Shown here one piece after another: positions 8,714-17,160 of a stretch of 64,000 nucleotides of DNA. Made by a program: the position numbers and the translations under genes. The notes beneath the pieces are model-generated. The model saw only the letters and a list, made by a program, of their open reading frames with translations, was not told the origin of the DNA and ran no database searches. Source of the stretch: Qipengyuania aestuarii. Its GTDB lineage: Bacteria; Pseudomonadota; Alphaproteobacteria; Sphingomonadales; Sphingomonadaceae. Numbering within the stretch: position 1 is the stretch's first letter; each line of letters opens with the position of its first letter. The stretch covers positions 1 through 64,000 of the forward strand of contig NZ_JAIGNP010000003.1 in NCBI RefSeq assembly GCF_019711535.1. The letters are read 5' to 3'.

Positions 8714-9511
8714 ATGCGTACCGCATCTACACGTGTTTCACTTATCTGTTCCAGTTCCATCCTTAGCGAAGGGCTGAAGTCCATTCTCCTTGACGAGGAT
8801 TTCACCATCGTCGGCCAGCACAAAAGCTGTGCGGCACTCATCAGCGCAGTCCAGCGGGACGCGGCAGAAGTGGGTATGGTCGTCGTGGATTCCGACGCCA
8901 TGCGCAATGTCGCAAAGGAAATCGTCGCCATCCGGGAAACGCTGCCCCGGGCGCGCATCGTGATCCTGCACGAGGATCTGACCGTTGCTTCGCTGATCGA
9001 AGCGTTCGATTCCGGCGCAGACGGGTACATTCTGAAGGAAACCTGCTGCGAATCGCTGGTCAACTGCCTGCAACTCGCCGCGCGCGGGGAAAAGGTCGTA
9101 CCCGGGGAACTGGTGCACCAACTCCCGCAGCTCGCCGGTGCCACTGCCGATCAGGCACGGGCCGAAGGCGAACTTTCGGATCTCCTCTCCGAACGCGAGA
9201 TCGCGACCCTGCGGTGTCTGGTCATGGGCCACCCGAACAAGGTCATCGCCCGCCGGCTCGATATTGGCGAAGCCACGGTCAAGGTGCATGTGAAGGCCAT
9301 CCTGCGGAAGCTGAACGTGCAGAACCGCACGCAGGCAGCGATCTGCGCGGTCAATCATGGTGTGCAGGCAACCTTGCCCGCACCCATCCAGCCTGTCGCT
9401 GCGAAAAATGCCGACACCGCCCGTGAACTCGAACAGGTCTGCGAGAGCAATCTCGCCAAGCCATTCATGCTCGCGGACAAGCGCAGCCAGCTCCACGCGC
9501 TGAGCGCATAG
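8714..9511 (+). CDS. LuxR/NarL-type regulator with a degenerate receiver domain
   Basis: Transcription regulator of 265 residues. The N-terminal 115 residues follow the receiver fold (SEGLKSIL, VVVDSD around 56-61, GADGYILKE with Lys108), but the acidic pair that binds magnesium at the end of strand 1 is replaced by CSSS (12-15), so normal phosphorylation is doubtful. Residues about 155-215 are a LuxR-type helix-turn-helix (LSEREIATL, NKVIARRL, ATVKVHVKAILRKL), intact. A polar 50-residue tail follows. ATG 8714 is preferred; ATG 8645 or GTG 8636 would add up to 26 residues. Placed between two polysaccharide gene sets, it is a candidate EPS regulator. Confidence 0.82.
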   Translation: MRTASTRVSLICSSSILSEGLKSILLDEDFTIVGQHKSCAALISAVQRDAAEVGMVVVDSDAMRNVAKEIVAIRETLPRARIVILHEDLTVASLIEAFDSGADGYILKETCCESLVNCLQLAARGEKVVPGELVHQLPQLAGATADQARAEGELSDLLSEREIATLRCLVMGHPNKVIARRLDIGEATVKVHVKAILRKLNVQNRTQAAICAVNHGVQATLPAPIQPVAAKNADTARELEQVCESNLAKPFMLADKRSQLHALSA

Positions 9512-9560
9512 GCCCGGCCCCGCCGGATCGGCCGCGGATAGCTTTTAGGGGGCCGGCAAA

Positions 9561-9606
9561 GCCGCAGACTTTTTTCGACCCCGGTGGGGGACGAAGGGTC
9601 TGCGGC
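9561..9606. other. Long inverted repeat between the regulator and ugd
   Basis: GCCGCAGAC at 9561-9569 is exactly complementary to GTCTGCGGC at 9598-9606. The 28-nt interior starts with a run of six T and holds a second short dyad, CCCC/GGGG around 9579-9589. It could form a two-tier hairpin, or act as a terminator for the regulator or a leader element of ugd, which starts 125 bp downstream. There is no T run after the outer stem on the plus strand, so a plain rho-independent terminator is not a good fit. Confidence 0.5.
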
Positions 9607-9730
9607 CTTACCAGTCCAGACAAGCTTCCTGACGCGAAGACCGCCGATCCACTCTTCCGATTAAATTTGGGTCAGCGACACACGGGCCAGCGCCCGGTGT
9701 CGGCGCCCATTCCAGCAAGTTGGAAATGCA

Positions 9731-11032
9731 ATGAAGATCACGATGATCGGTGCCGGCTATGTCGGCCTGGTGTCAGGGGCATGCTTTGCCGATTTCGGGC
9801 ACGAGGTCGTCTGCGTCGATCTCCATCAGGGCAAGGTCGAGGCGCTGCAGAACGGCCAGATCCCGATATTCGAACCGGGCCTCGAGCAATTGATCCGGCG
9901 CAACGCCGCGGCAGGGCGGATTTCCTTTACCACCGATCTTGCGCCAGCGGTGGCCCGCGCGGACCTGGTTTTTATCGCGGTCGGCACGCCTTCGCGGCGC
10001 GGAGACGGCCACGCGGACCTCAGCTTCGTGCATGCGGCCGCTGCGGATATCGCCCGCGCGATCGAAGGCTTCACCGTGGTGGTCACGAAGTCGACCGTGC
10101 CCGTCGGCACGGGCGACGAGGTTGAGCGCATCATCGCGGACACGCGCCCGGATGCGGATTTCGCCGTCGTGTCCAATCCCGAATTCCTGCGCGAAGGCGC
10201 CGCGATCGAGGATTTCAAACGCCCGGACCGGATCGTGGTGGGCTCCGAAGACCCGCGCGCACTGGAAGTCATGCGCGAAGCCTACCGCCCGCTGAGCCTG
10301 AACAAATCCCCGATCCTGGAGATGAACCGGCGCTCGGCCGAACTCACCAAATATGCCGGCAATGCCTTCCTCGCCACCAAGATCACTTTCATCAACGAGA
10401 TCGCCGATCTCTGCGAAAAAACCGGGGCGGATGTCCAGCAGGTGGCGCGCGGCATCGGTCTCGACAACCGGATCGGGGGCAAGTTCCTTCACGCAGGCCC
10501 CGGTTATGGTGGCAGCTGCTTTCCCAAGGACACGCTCGCCCTGCTCAAGACCGCGCAGGATTTCGAAGCGCCGCAAGCCATCGTGGAAGCGGTGGTGCAG
10601 GTCAACGACAAGCGCAAGCGGGCAATGGGGCGCAAGGTTCTCAATGCAATCGGTGACGATGTGCGCGGCAAGGTCGTCACCGTGCTCGGCCTGACATTCA
10701 AACCCAACACCGACGATATGCGCGACAGCCCGGCCATCGCGATCGTCCAGACCCTGCAGGATGCTGGCGCAGTGGTGCACGCCTATGATCCCGAAGGCAT
10801 GGCCAATGCCAGCGAAGTCCTGTCGGACATCCACTATTTCGACGATCCCTACGATGCGATGGAAGGCGCCGAAGCCCTCGCCATCGTGACCGAATGGGAC
10901 GAATTCCGCGCTCTCGATCTCGCCCGGGTGCAGGCGAGGCTCAAGGGGCTGGTGCTGGTCGACCTGCGGAACATCTACGATCGCGGCGAAGTCGAAATGC
11001 TCGGTATAAAATATGTCGGCATAGGCCGTTGA
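9731..11032 (+). CDS. ugd: UDP-glucose 6-dehydrogenase
   Basis: Cytoplasmic enzyme of 433 residues oxidising UDP-glucose to UDP-glucuronate with two NAD+. The N-terminal Rossmann motif is IGAGYVGLVSGAC (6-18); KSTVPVGTG follows at about 120; the catalytic cysteine is Cys263 in GYGGSCFPKD; the C-terminal domain contains LGLTFKPNTDDMRDSP. Full length and intact. It is the first gene of the large EPS locus and supplies uronate for the polymer, or as a precursor for other uronic acids or pentoses. An asparagine-synthase-like gene further along could amidate such a uronate. Confidence 0.96.
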   Translation: MKITMIGAGYVGLVSGACFADFGHEVVCVDLHQGKVEALQNGQIPIFEPGLEQLIRRNAAAGRISFTTDLAPAVARADLVFIAVGTPSRRGDGHADLSFVHAAAADIARAIEGFTVVVTKSTVPVGTGDEVERIIADTRPDADFAVVSNPEFLREGAAIEDFKRPDRIVVGSEDPRALEVMREAYRPLSLNKSPILEMNRRSAELTKYAGNAFLATKITFINEIADLCEKTGADVQQVARGIGLDNRIGGKFLHAGPGYGGSCFPKDTLALLKTAQDFEAPQAIVEAVVQVNDKRKRAMGRKVLNAIGDDVRGKVVTVLGLTFKPNTDDMRDSPAIAIVQTLQDAGAVVHAYDPEGMANASEVLSDIHYFDDPYDAMEGAEALAIVTEWDEFRALDLARVQARLKGLVLVDLRNIYDRGEVEMLGIKYVGIGR

Positions 11033-11231
11033 CCACGGCGGGCATGGATGGGGCCGCGGCCGTATCCTGCGGATTTCCCGGGATAGCCCGCGCCGGCGTG
11101 ACCCATCCGGATAGCAGCCTGTTCAATCGTGGTATCTCGCATGCCTAGGCGCTGGGGCCGCCTCCCCTGGTGTACCCTTGGCTGAGCGATTCTTACGGGC
11201 GCCAGGCGCCGTGGACACGACAGGGTGCGCA

Positions 11232-12365
11232 ATGCCGAAAGCCATGTTTGTCATTTCGGGCCTTGGCGCGGGCGGCGCGGAGAGGGTGGTCTCGCAGATC
11301 GCCTCGCACTGGCAGGCGCGCGGGGTGGAAGTCGCCATCGTCAGCTTCGACCGGGCAGAGGACGCCGAATTCCACCATTTCGATCCCGCCATTACCCGCC
11401 ACCGGCTGGGGCGCTCCGGCGGGAACCAAGTCTCCGGCAAGCTGGCCAAGCTGCACAATCTGGTCGATCTGCGCCGCCTGCTACGGGAGGATACCCCGGA
11501 TGTGATCATCCCCTTCCTCACCAAGAACAATCTCATCGCCCTGCTGGCCTCGCGCAGAATGGCGATCCCGGTCATCTGCTGCGAGCGCAACAATCCCGCG
11601 CAGCAGCAGAAGCACCCGGCCTGGAACGCCCTGCTCGCCCGGGCCTATCGCCACGCGCGGCTGATCATCTGCCAGACCGAGGCGGTGAAGCAGTGCTTCC
11701 CCAGAGAGGTGGGCGACCGCCTGCGGGTCATCCCCAACCCCATCAGCGCGTGGCCCACCGCGCGCCCGGTCGCTCTACCCCGGACCATCGTGGCGGTCGG
11801 ACGGCTGACCGAGCAGAAGGGCTTTGACGTCCTGATCGATGCCTTCGCCAGCCTTGCCGCCGTTACCGACTGGCAGCTGCAGATCTTCGGCGAGGGGCCG
11901 CTGCGCGGTGCACTCGAGGCGCAGATCAAACGGCTGGGGCTGTCGGACAAGGCGGCGCTGATGGGCACCAGCGCGGCCCCCGGCGAATGGGTCGGCAACG
12001 CCGGGCTGTTCGTGCTGTCCTCGCGCTATGAAGGCTTTCCCAACGTGCTGGGCGAAGCGATGGCGGCGGGCCTGCCGGTGATCGCCGCCGACTGCGATTT
12101 CGGCCCGGCCGAACTGGTCGCGCATGGCCGCACCGGCCTGCTGGTGCCGCCCGGCGACACGGATGCCCTGGCGCGGGCCATGGCGGATTGCATCGCCAGC
12201 GAGGATCTGCGCCGCCAGCTGGGTCCCAATGCGGCCAAGGCCATCCGCAAATTCGCGCCCGAATGGGTGATGCAGCAATGGGACGCAGCCCTTGCCGAAG
12301 CGCTGTCGACGCACACCCCGCCTTCCCCGGCGGCCTACGCCAATTCAAGGGAGCCTGCCGAATGA
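11232..12365 (+). CDS. Family 4 glycosyltransferase
   Basis: GT4 (GT-B fold) enzyme of 377 residues. The N-terminal FVISGLGAGGAERV motif is typical of the family; the donor domain has VGRLTEQKGFDVLIDA, SRYEGFPNVLGEAMA (the E-x7-E retaining motif) and a final amphipathic helix. It most resembles the AmsD/PglJ-like group that extends lipid-linked oligosaccharides on the cytoplasmic side of the membrane. ATG 11232 is preferred over TTG 11178, since the extra 18 residues do not look like this family. The stop overlaps the ATP-grasp gene by four bases. Confidence 0.88.
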   Translation: MPKAMFVISGLGAGGAERVVSQIASHWQARGVEVAIVSFDRAEDAEFHHFDPAITRHRLGRSGGNQVSGKLAKLHNLVDLRRLLREDTPDVIIPFLTKNNLIALLASRRMAIPVICCERNNPAQQQKHPAWNALLARAYRHARLIICQTEAVKQCFPREVGDRLRVIPNPISAWPTARPVALPRTIVAVGRLTEQKGFDVLIDAFASLAAVTDWQLQIFGEGPLRGALEAQIKRLGLSDKAALMGTSAAPGEWVGNAGLFVLSSRYEGFPNVLGEAMAAGLPVIAADCDFGPAELVAHGRTGLLVPPGDTDALARAMADCIASEDLRRQLGPNAAKAIRKFAPEWVMQQWDAALAEALSTHTPPSPAAYANSREPAE

Positions 12366-13327
12366 TCGAGCCGTTCCGGATGCTGCTGACCTCCGCCGGG
12401 CGGCGGGCGGGTCTGCTCGACTGCTTCCGTTCTTCCGCCGCCCGCATCGAGACCGCGCTGGAAATCCATGCCTGCGATCTCCATCCCGAGCTCAGCGCGG
12501 CCTGCGCGCTGGCGGATGCGCGCTTCGCCGCCCCGCCCTGCACCCATGCCGACTACATTCCCACGCTGCTGGATTATGCGCGCGATCACGGCATTTCGCT
12601 GATCGTGCCGACGATCGACACCGAATTGCAGCCGCTTGCCGATGCGCGCGAGGAATTTGCCGCCATCGGCAGCTATGTCCACGTCTCTTCCCCGGAGACG
12701 ATCGCGATCGTGCGGGACAAGAAGCGGACGATGGACGTGCTGGCCGCGGCGGGCGTGCCAGTGCCGCGCACCGCGACGCTGCAGCAGTTCCGGCTGAACG
12801 GCGATGGGTGGGACTGGCCGGTATTCGTCAAACCCGTCTCGGGCAGCGCCAGCCGGGGCATCGCGTGCATCCAATCCAGATCCGAATTGCAGGATAGCTA
12901 TCCCGAACCCATGCTGGTGCAGCAGGCGCTCAAGGGCGACGAATACACGGTCAATCTGTTCGTCTGCGATGGCGGCTTCATGCACCCTGCCGTGCCGCAT
13001 CTGAGAATGTCCATCCGCGCCGGCGAGGTCGAGAAGGGCCGCACCGTGCGCCGGGCCGAATTCGAGACCATCGCGCGCAATCTGGCGCGGGCGCTGCCCG
13101 GCGCGCGGGGCGTGATGTGCTTCCAGCTGTTCGACGACCCCCGGCTCGGCCCCCGCGTGATCGAGATCAACGCCCGCTTCGGCGGCGGTTACCCGCTGGC
13201 CGACCGCGCCGGTGCGCGCTTTGCCGAAAACGTTCTGCGCAGCGCCATGAAGCTGCCGCTGACCACGCGCAATTGCTGGCAGGACGGGGTGACGATGCTG
13301 CGGTACGACCATGCCATCTTCGTCTGA
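12362..13327 (+). CDS. ATP-grasp ligase in the EPS locus
   Basis: Carbamoyl-phosphate-synthase-like ATP-grasp protein of 321 residues. The N-terminal PreATP-grasp domain carries TSAGRRAGLLDCF; the ATP-grasp domain has FVKPVSGSASRGI (lysine and glycine loop, about 157-169), LVQQALKGDEYTVNLF, and the metal site EINARFGGGYPL near 275-286. Such enzymes join a carboxylate to an amine or other nucleophile through an acyl phosphate; the substrate is unknown. It starts at ATG 12362 overlapping the GT stop, with AAGGGAG at 12347-12353, and overlaps the HAD gene by 17 nt, so the two enzymes probably act in sequence. Confidence 0.82.
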   Translation: MIEPFRMLLTSAGRRAGLLDCFRSSAARIETALEIHACDLHPELSAACALADARFAAPPCTHADYIPTLLDYARDHGISLIVPTIDTELQPLADAREEFAAIGSYVHVSSPETIAIVRDKKRTMDVLAAAGVPVPRTATLQQFRLNGDGWDWPVFVKPVSGSASRGIACIQSRSELQDSYPEPMLVQQALKGDEYTVNLFVCDGGFMHPAVPHLRMSIRAGEVEKGRTVRRAEFETIARNLARALPGARGVMCFQLFDDPRLGPRVIEINARFGGGYPLADRAGARFAENVLRSAMKLPLTTRNCWQDGVTMLRYDHAIFV

Positions 13328-14021
13328 GGCTGGGCAGCCGGGCGTCCTCGTCTTCGATCTCGACGACACGCTCTATTGCGAACGCGATTTCGCCTTCAGC
13401 GGGTTCGCCGCCGTCGAAGCGCATCTCGCCCGCCTGCACGGCAATGCCGTGGTCCCGGGCACCTGCCGCGCCCTGTTTGAAAGCGGCACGCGCCGCGCCA
13501 TCTTCGATTCCGCGCTGGAGCGGTTCGGCATCGCGAGCGGCCCGGACAGGATCGCAAAGCTGGTCACGCTCTACCGCCATCACCGCCCGCAGATCGCGCC
13601 GTGTCCCGACACGTCTCGCTTTCTGGAAAGGGACCCGCGCCCCCGGGCGATCATCACCGACGGCCCCGCCGCGATGCAGCGGTCCAAAATCGCCGCGCTG
13701 GGCATCGGCCCCCTCTTCGGCCTGATCATCCCCACCGGCGACTTGCCGCCGGGCATGGGCAAGCCCCACCCCCGCGCTTTCGAACAGGTCATGGAATGGT
13801 CGGGCAAGCCGGGGCCGGACCATGTCTATATTGCGGACAATCCGGCCAAGGATTTCATCGCGCCGAAGAGGCTGGGCTGGCGCACCGTCCAGATCGACCG
13901 TGCGTGCAGAGTGCATGCCCCCGAACCGCCATCCCCCGATCACGCGGCAGAGATACGGATCGCCTCGCTCGACGAGCTCGCCGATCCGCTTCGCCTGAAA
14001 GACCCAGCCGGTTTCGCCTAG
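13311..14021 (+). CDS. HAD-family phosphatase paired with the ATP-grasp ligase
   Basis: Haloacid-dehalogenase superfamily hydrolase of 236 residues with all core motifs: DLDDT (motif I, about 16-20), ITDG (motif II), GKPHPRAF (lysine, motif III) and YIADNPAKDF (motif IV). It is likely a phosphatase or phosphoglycolate-phosphatase-like enzyme with a helical cap. ATG 13311 lies inside the end of the ATP-grasp gene. Its last codons overlap by four bases the convergent phosphoglycosyltransferase gene on the other strand. Role in the polymer, perhaps maturation of a phosphorylated intermediate of its partner, is inference. Confidence 0.82.
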   Translation: MPSSSEAGQPGVLVFDLDDTLYCERDFAFSGFAAVEAHLARLHGNAVVPGTCRALFESGTRRAIFDSALERFGIASGPDRIAKLVTLYRHHRPQIAPCPDTSRFLERDPRPRAIITDGPAAMQRSKIAALGIGPLFGLIIPTGDLPPGMGKPHPRAFEQVMEWSGKPGPDHVYIADNPAKDFIAPKRLGWRTVQIDRACRVHAPEPPSPDHAAEIRIASLDELADPLRLKDPAGFA

Positions 14022-14596
14022 CGCCTGCCGAACCCGTGAACGGCAAAAGCGCGGCGTTCGCCCCCCACCATCACCAGCACGGTGCGCAGGATGATCTGGC
14101 TGTCGAGCCACAGGCTGCGATGGTCGATATACCACAGGTCGAGCGCGACCTTCTCGTCCAGCGTGAGCAGCGTGTTGCCGCTGACCTGCGAAAGGCCGGT
14201 CAGCCCGGGCCGCACCGCGCCGCGCCGCCTGCCTTCCTCGCCCATGGCGGCCAGCGTCTTGGGCAGCAGCGGGCGCGGCCCGATGAAGGCCAGATCGCCG
14301 GAGACCACATTGACCAGGCTGGGCAGTTCGTCGAGCCGCGTGCGCCGCAGGAAATTGCCCAGCCGCGTGGTGCGCAGGGGATCGGGCAACAGCGCGCCGT
14401 CCACACCGCGCAAATCCTTCATGGTGCGGAACTTGACCAGCGTGAACCCCGCCCCGCCCCGGCCCGAGCGCACTTGCCGGAAGAGCACTGGCGATCCGAG
14501 CGACAGCCACACCAGCACGCCCAGCAATGCGAGCACTGGCAGCGCCAGCACCAGCAGGCCGAGGGCAAGGATGCGCGCAACCACCGGCCCGTTCAC
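14018..14596 (-). CDS. Initiating phosphoglycosyltransferase (PglC-like sugar transferase)
   Basis: Short monotopic phosphoglycosyltransferase of 192 residues, the size of PglC rather than the long WbaP form. A hydrophobic re-entrant helix (about 8-32) is followed by KFRTM (55-59), the catalytic Asp-Glu dyad Asp89-Glu90 in RLDELP, and GDLAFIGPRPLLP; PGLTGLSQVSG closes the core. It transfers a sugar phosphate from UDP-sugar to undecaprenyl phosphate and starts EPS repeat synthesis. The start is GTG 14596, 4 nt after the wzc stop, so it is the last gene of the wza-barrel-wzc operon. Confidence 0.9.
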   Translation of the reverse strand: MNGPVVARILALGLLVLALPVLALLGVLVWLSLGSPVLFRQVRSGRGGAGFTLVKFRTMKDLRGVDGALLPDPLRTTRLGNFLRRTRLDELPSLVNVVSGDLAFIGPRPLLPKTLAAMGEEGRRRGAVRPGLTGLSQVSGNTLLTLDEKVALDLWYIDHRSLWLDSQIILRTVLVMVGGERRAFAVHGFGRR

Positions 14597-14599
14597 CGC

Positions 14600-16963
14600 C
14601 TAATAGGAATAGCCATCGCGCGCCGCCTGCTTGCGGCGGAACAGCCGCATGAACCGCTCGCGCAGCGTGGGCGAAGCCTCGTAATTGTCCGAATAATAAT
14701 CGGATGCCGCGACATAGAACTGGATCGCATCGCCATATTGGCGCCGTGCATGTTCGGCGTAATCGACATGGTCGAACACCACCCCGTCGGCCCGGCCTGA
14801 CAGCGTTTCCAGCGTCGCGCTCATCTGTTCGATCGTGGTGCGGCCCCAGCGCGACACGACCAGCGTGTGGTCGGTGAAATCGCACATGGCGCGGGCATCG
14901 CGCACGGCCAGCGCGGCAGGCGCGTTGATGATCAGGAGGTCGAAATGCTGCTTGAGCGCGGCGAGCAGGTGCCGCAGCCTTTGCGCGGTCAGGATCGCGG
15001 CGGGATTTTCCACGGGCCGCTTGGCGCTCAGGATCACGATGCGGCCGGTATCCTGCGCAAAAGCATTGTCGATATCCTCCGGGCTGAGGCCGTCCGGCGT
15101 ATCGAGCATGGGCTTGGCCTCCGGGTCCTGAAGCAGATCGTCGAGGCTGGCACGGCCCGACAGCACGTCCACGATATCCGGCGTGTCGAGATTGGCCTGC
15201 ACATCCTTCAGCAGGCCCTTCATCCTGAGGTCGAGATCGACCAGCACCACGCTCTGCCCCATCACCTTGGCCGCGGCGGCCAGCGTCAGCGACACGGTGG
15301 ACTTGCCGTCATTGGGCAGCGGGCTGGTGATCAGCACCGATTGCGATCCGGCATGCGTGCGCAGCCCGCGCATTTCCGAATAAATCGATCGCGCGGCCTC
15401 CGCGAACAGCGAATGCGGGTCCTGGATCACCGGGCTTTCGGCGATCTTTTCGGACAATCCCGCCTCGATGCGCGGCAGCATGCCCAGCGTAGGCAGGCCG
15501 AAATGGCGCGATACATGCGCCGAGGTCCGCAGCCTGCCATCGGCCAGTTCGATCCCCAGCGCCATCATGATCCCCAGCACCGCAGAACCGAGCATGGCCA
15601 TCACCGTCATCTTCGCAGGCGCGGGGGAAATGCGGTCGTAATCGGCCACTGCAGGGGACACTACAGTGGTGTTCACCCCTTCGAGCTGCATCTGCGCGCG
15701 GATCTGTTCGATCCGCTCCACGATCGAGGAGAAGGCCGAATTGGCCAGCGCGTCATCACGCTCCAGCTCCGCCAGGCGGACCGAGTTGGAATTGTTTTCG
15801 AAGGCCTTGGACTGGACCGATGCCAGCGCGCCCTGCAGGCGGCCGGCGCGCGCGGCATCCTGCGCCGCCTGGCTGCGGGCCATTTCGCGCATCTGCGCCG
15901 CTTCGGCATTGGCCACGGCCTGCGCCGCCGCCCGGGCATCGGCCCGTTGGCTGGCCAGCGCCGATTCCACCGAAGACAATTCGCTGGTTACGCGCGCCAT
16001 ATCCGGATGGCCCGAACCGAAGGTCGCGCCCAGCCGGGCCTTTTCGGCCAGCAGCGTGGCCTGCTGCTTTTCAAGCTGCTGAACCGCGGCGGAGGTGGCC
16101 TGCGCGGTGCTGCGCAGCCCCGCGGCACCGGCGATGACCGCGCTGCGCGAAGAGGAACCCGCGCTATTGGCACTGGCCGATGCCGCCTCGGCGGCGATCT
16201 GGTTCATGTAGGACAGGTTTTCATTCGTCCCGAGGCCGAACGGCATGCCCGCATCGCGGCGAAATTCGGCCAGCGCGCTCGATGCGCTGCGCGCCGCTTC
16301 CTCGCGCTCGTCCCGTTCGGTCAGCAGCGATTGCAGCAATTGCTCGCGCTGCTCCGTCCCCCGGCGGGTGCGCACCTTGGACACCGACAACGGGTATTGG
16401 TTGGCGATGCGCGCGGACAGTTCGGGCGAACCCGATGTGATGGTGACCTGGATCAGGTCGGAGGCAGGTTCGCTGGTGACGCTCAGCATGCCCAGCAGCG
16501 TGTTGATCGCGCGGTGCATCTTCACGCTGCCATCGGCGGGCGCGCCCATCTCTTTCAGGAAATCCGGATCGTCGAGCAGGTCGAGATCGTTCACCACCGC
16601 TTCAGCCGAGGACCGCGACCGATGCAGGCGCACGGCATTGGACACGCGCACTTCGTTGCGGTTGCTGATGTCCGCCTGGTTGGTGCCGACCTCGTCGATC
16701 AGCTGGACCTGCACCTGCGAGGTTGAACTGTAGCGATTGGGCGACAGCAGCTGGTACGCCAGCACCGGCAGGGTAATCAGCGCGATGACGATCAGGATCA
16801 TGCGCTTGTGCCGTTCGACAAGCCGCACGAAGTCACGCATCGACAGCGTGTGATGCGCCACCGTTTCGGGACGATAGTTCCACTCGAGCCGCCGTTCCGC
16901 TGACAGAGCGCCGGCCGTGTCGTTGACTTCCACCAGATTTGCCATGCGATTTTCCAGCCCCAT
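14600..16963 (-). CDS. wzc: Wzc-like polysaccharide co-polymerase / BY-kinase with altered Walker B
   Basis: Chain-length determinant fused to a BY-kinase domain, 787 residues. Membrane helices lie at about 54-74 and 452-472, with a large Ala/Glu-rich coiled-coil periplasmic region (200-430) between them. The kinase domain has Walker A SPLPNDGKST (547-556), Walker A' VDLDLR (575-580) and a Walker B region LLIINAPAAL (676-685), where the usual aspartate of IIDxP is asparagine. A tyrosine cluster (Tyr750, 756, 757, 761, 785, 787) ends the protein. It would control polymer length and connect to the outer-membrane exporter. ATG 16945 is an equally possible start. Confidence 0.9.
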   Translation of the reverse strand: MGLENRMANLVEVNDTAGALSAERRLEWNYRPETVAHHTLSMRDFVRLVERHKRMILIVIALITLPVLAYQLLSPNRYSSTSQVQVQLIDEVGTNQADISNRNEVRVSNAVRLHRSRSSAEAVVNDLDLLDDPDFLKEMGAPADGSVKMHRAINTLLGMLSVTSEPASDLIQVTITSGSPELSARIANQYPLSVSKVRTRRGTEQREQLLQSLLTERDEREEAARSASSALAEFRRDAGMPFGLGTNENLSYMNQIAAEAASASANSAGSSSRSAVIAGAAGLRSTAQATSAAVQQLEKQQATLLAEKARLGATFGSGHPDMARVTSELSSVESALASQRADARAAAQAVANAEAAQMREMARSQAAQDAARAGRLQGALASVQSKAFENNSNSVRLAELERDDALANSAFSSIVERIEQIRAQMQLEGVNTTVVSPAVADYDRISPAPAKMTVMAMLGSAVLGIMMALGIELADGRLRTSAHVSRHFGLPTLGMLPRIEAGLSEKIAESPVIQDPHSLFAEAARSIYSEMRGLRTHAGSQSVLITSPLPNDGKSTVSLTLAAAAKVMGQSVVLVDLDLRMKGLLKDVQANLDTPDIVDVLSGRASLDDLLQDPEAKPMLDTPDGLSPEDIDNAFAQDTGRIVILSAKRPVENPAAILTAQRLRHLLAALKQHFDLLIINAPAALAVRDARAMCDFTDHTLVVSRWGRTTIEQMSATLETLSGRADGVVFDHVDYAEHARRQYGDAIQFYVAASDYYSDNYEASPTLRERFMRLFRRKQAARDGYSY

Positions 16964-17160
16964 TGCGCTTCTGCCGAAGCCTGCACGCGGTGATCTATCC
17001 TGCCGGTGACAATGCGCTGTTCGCGGGGTTTTTTCGCCCTATCATCGGTATCGGCGGCGGCTTTTACTGGGTAGCCATTTTGATATGTCGGCGGACTTGT
17101 CGGGCGGCCTTTGCAGGCGGGGCGGCGCCGACGGGTTGCGCCCGCGGTCCGGCGCCGGCG

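Noticed and set aside
13167..14885. 572-codon open frame on the minus strand across the HAD, phosphoglycosyltransferase and wzc genes
   Set aside because: It overlaps three well-supported genes in other frames and shows only low-complexity Arg/Ala-rich sequence.
14867..16726. 619-codon open frame on the plus strand inside wzc
   Set aside because: It is antisense to a clear Wzc gene with all domain motifs, has His/Arg/Gly-rich shadow composition, no family resemblance, and results from GC-rich third positions.
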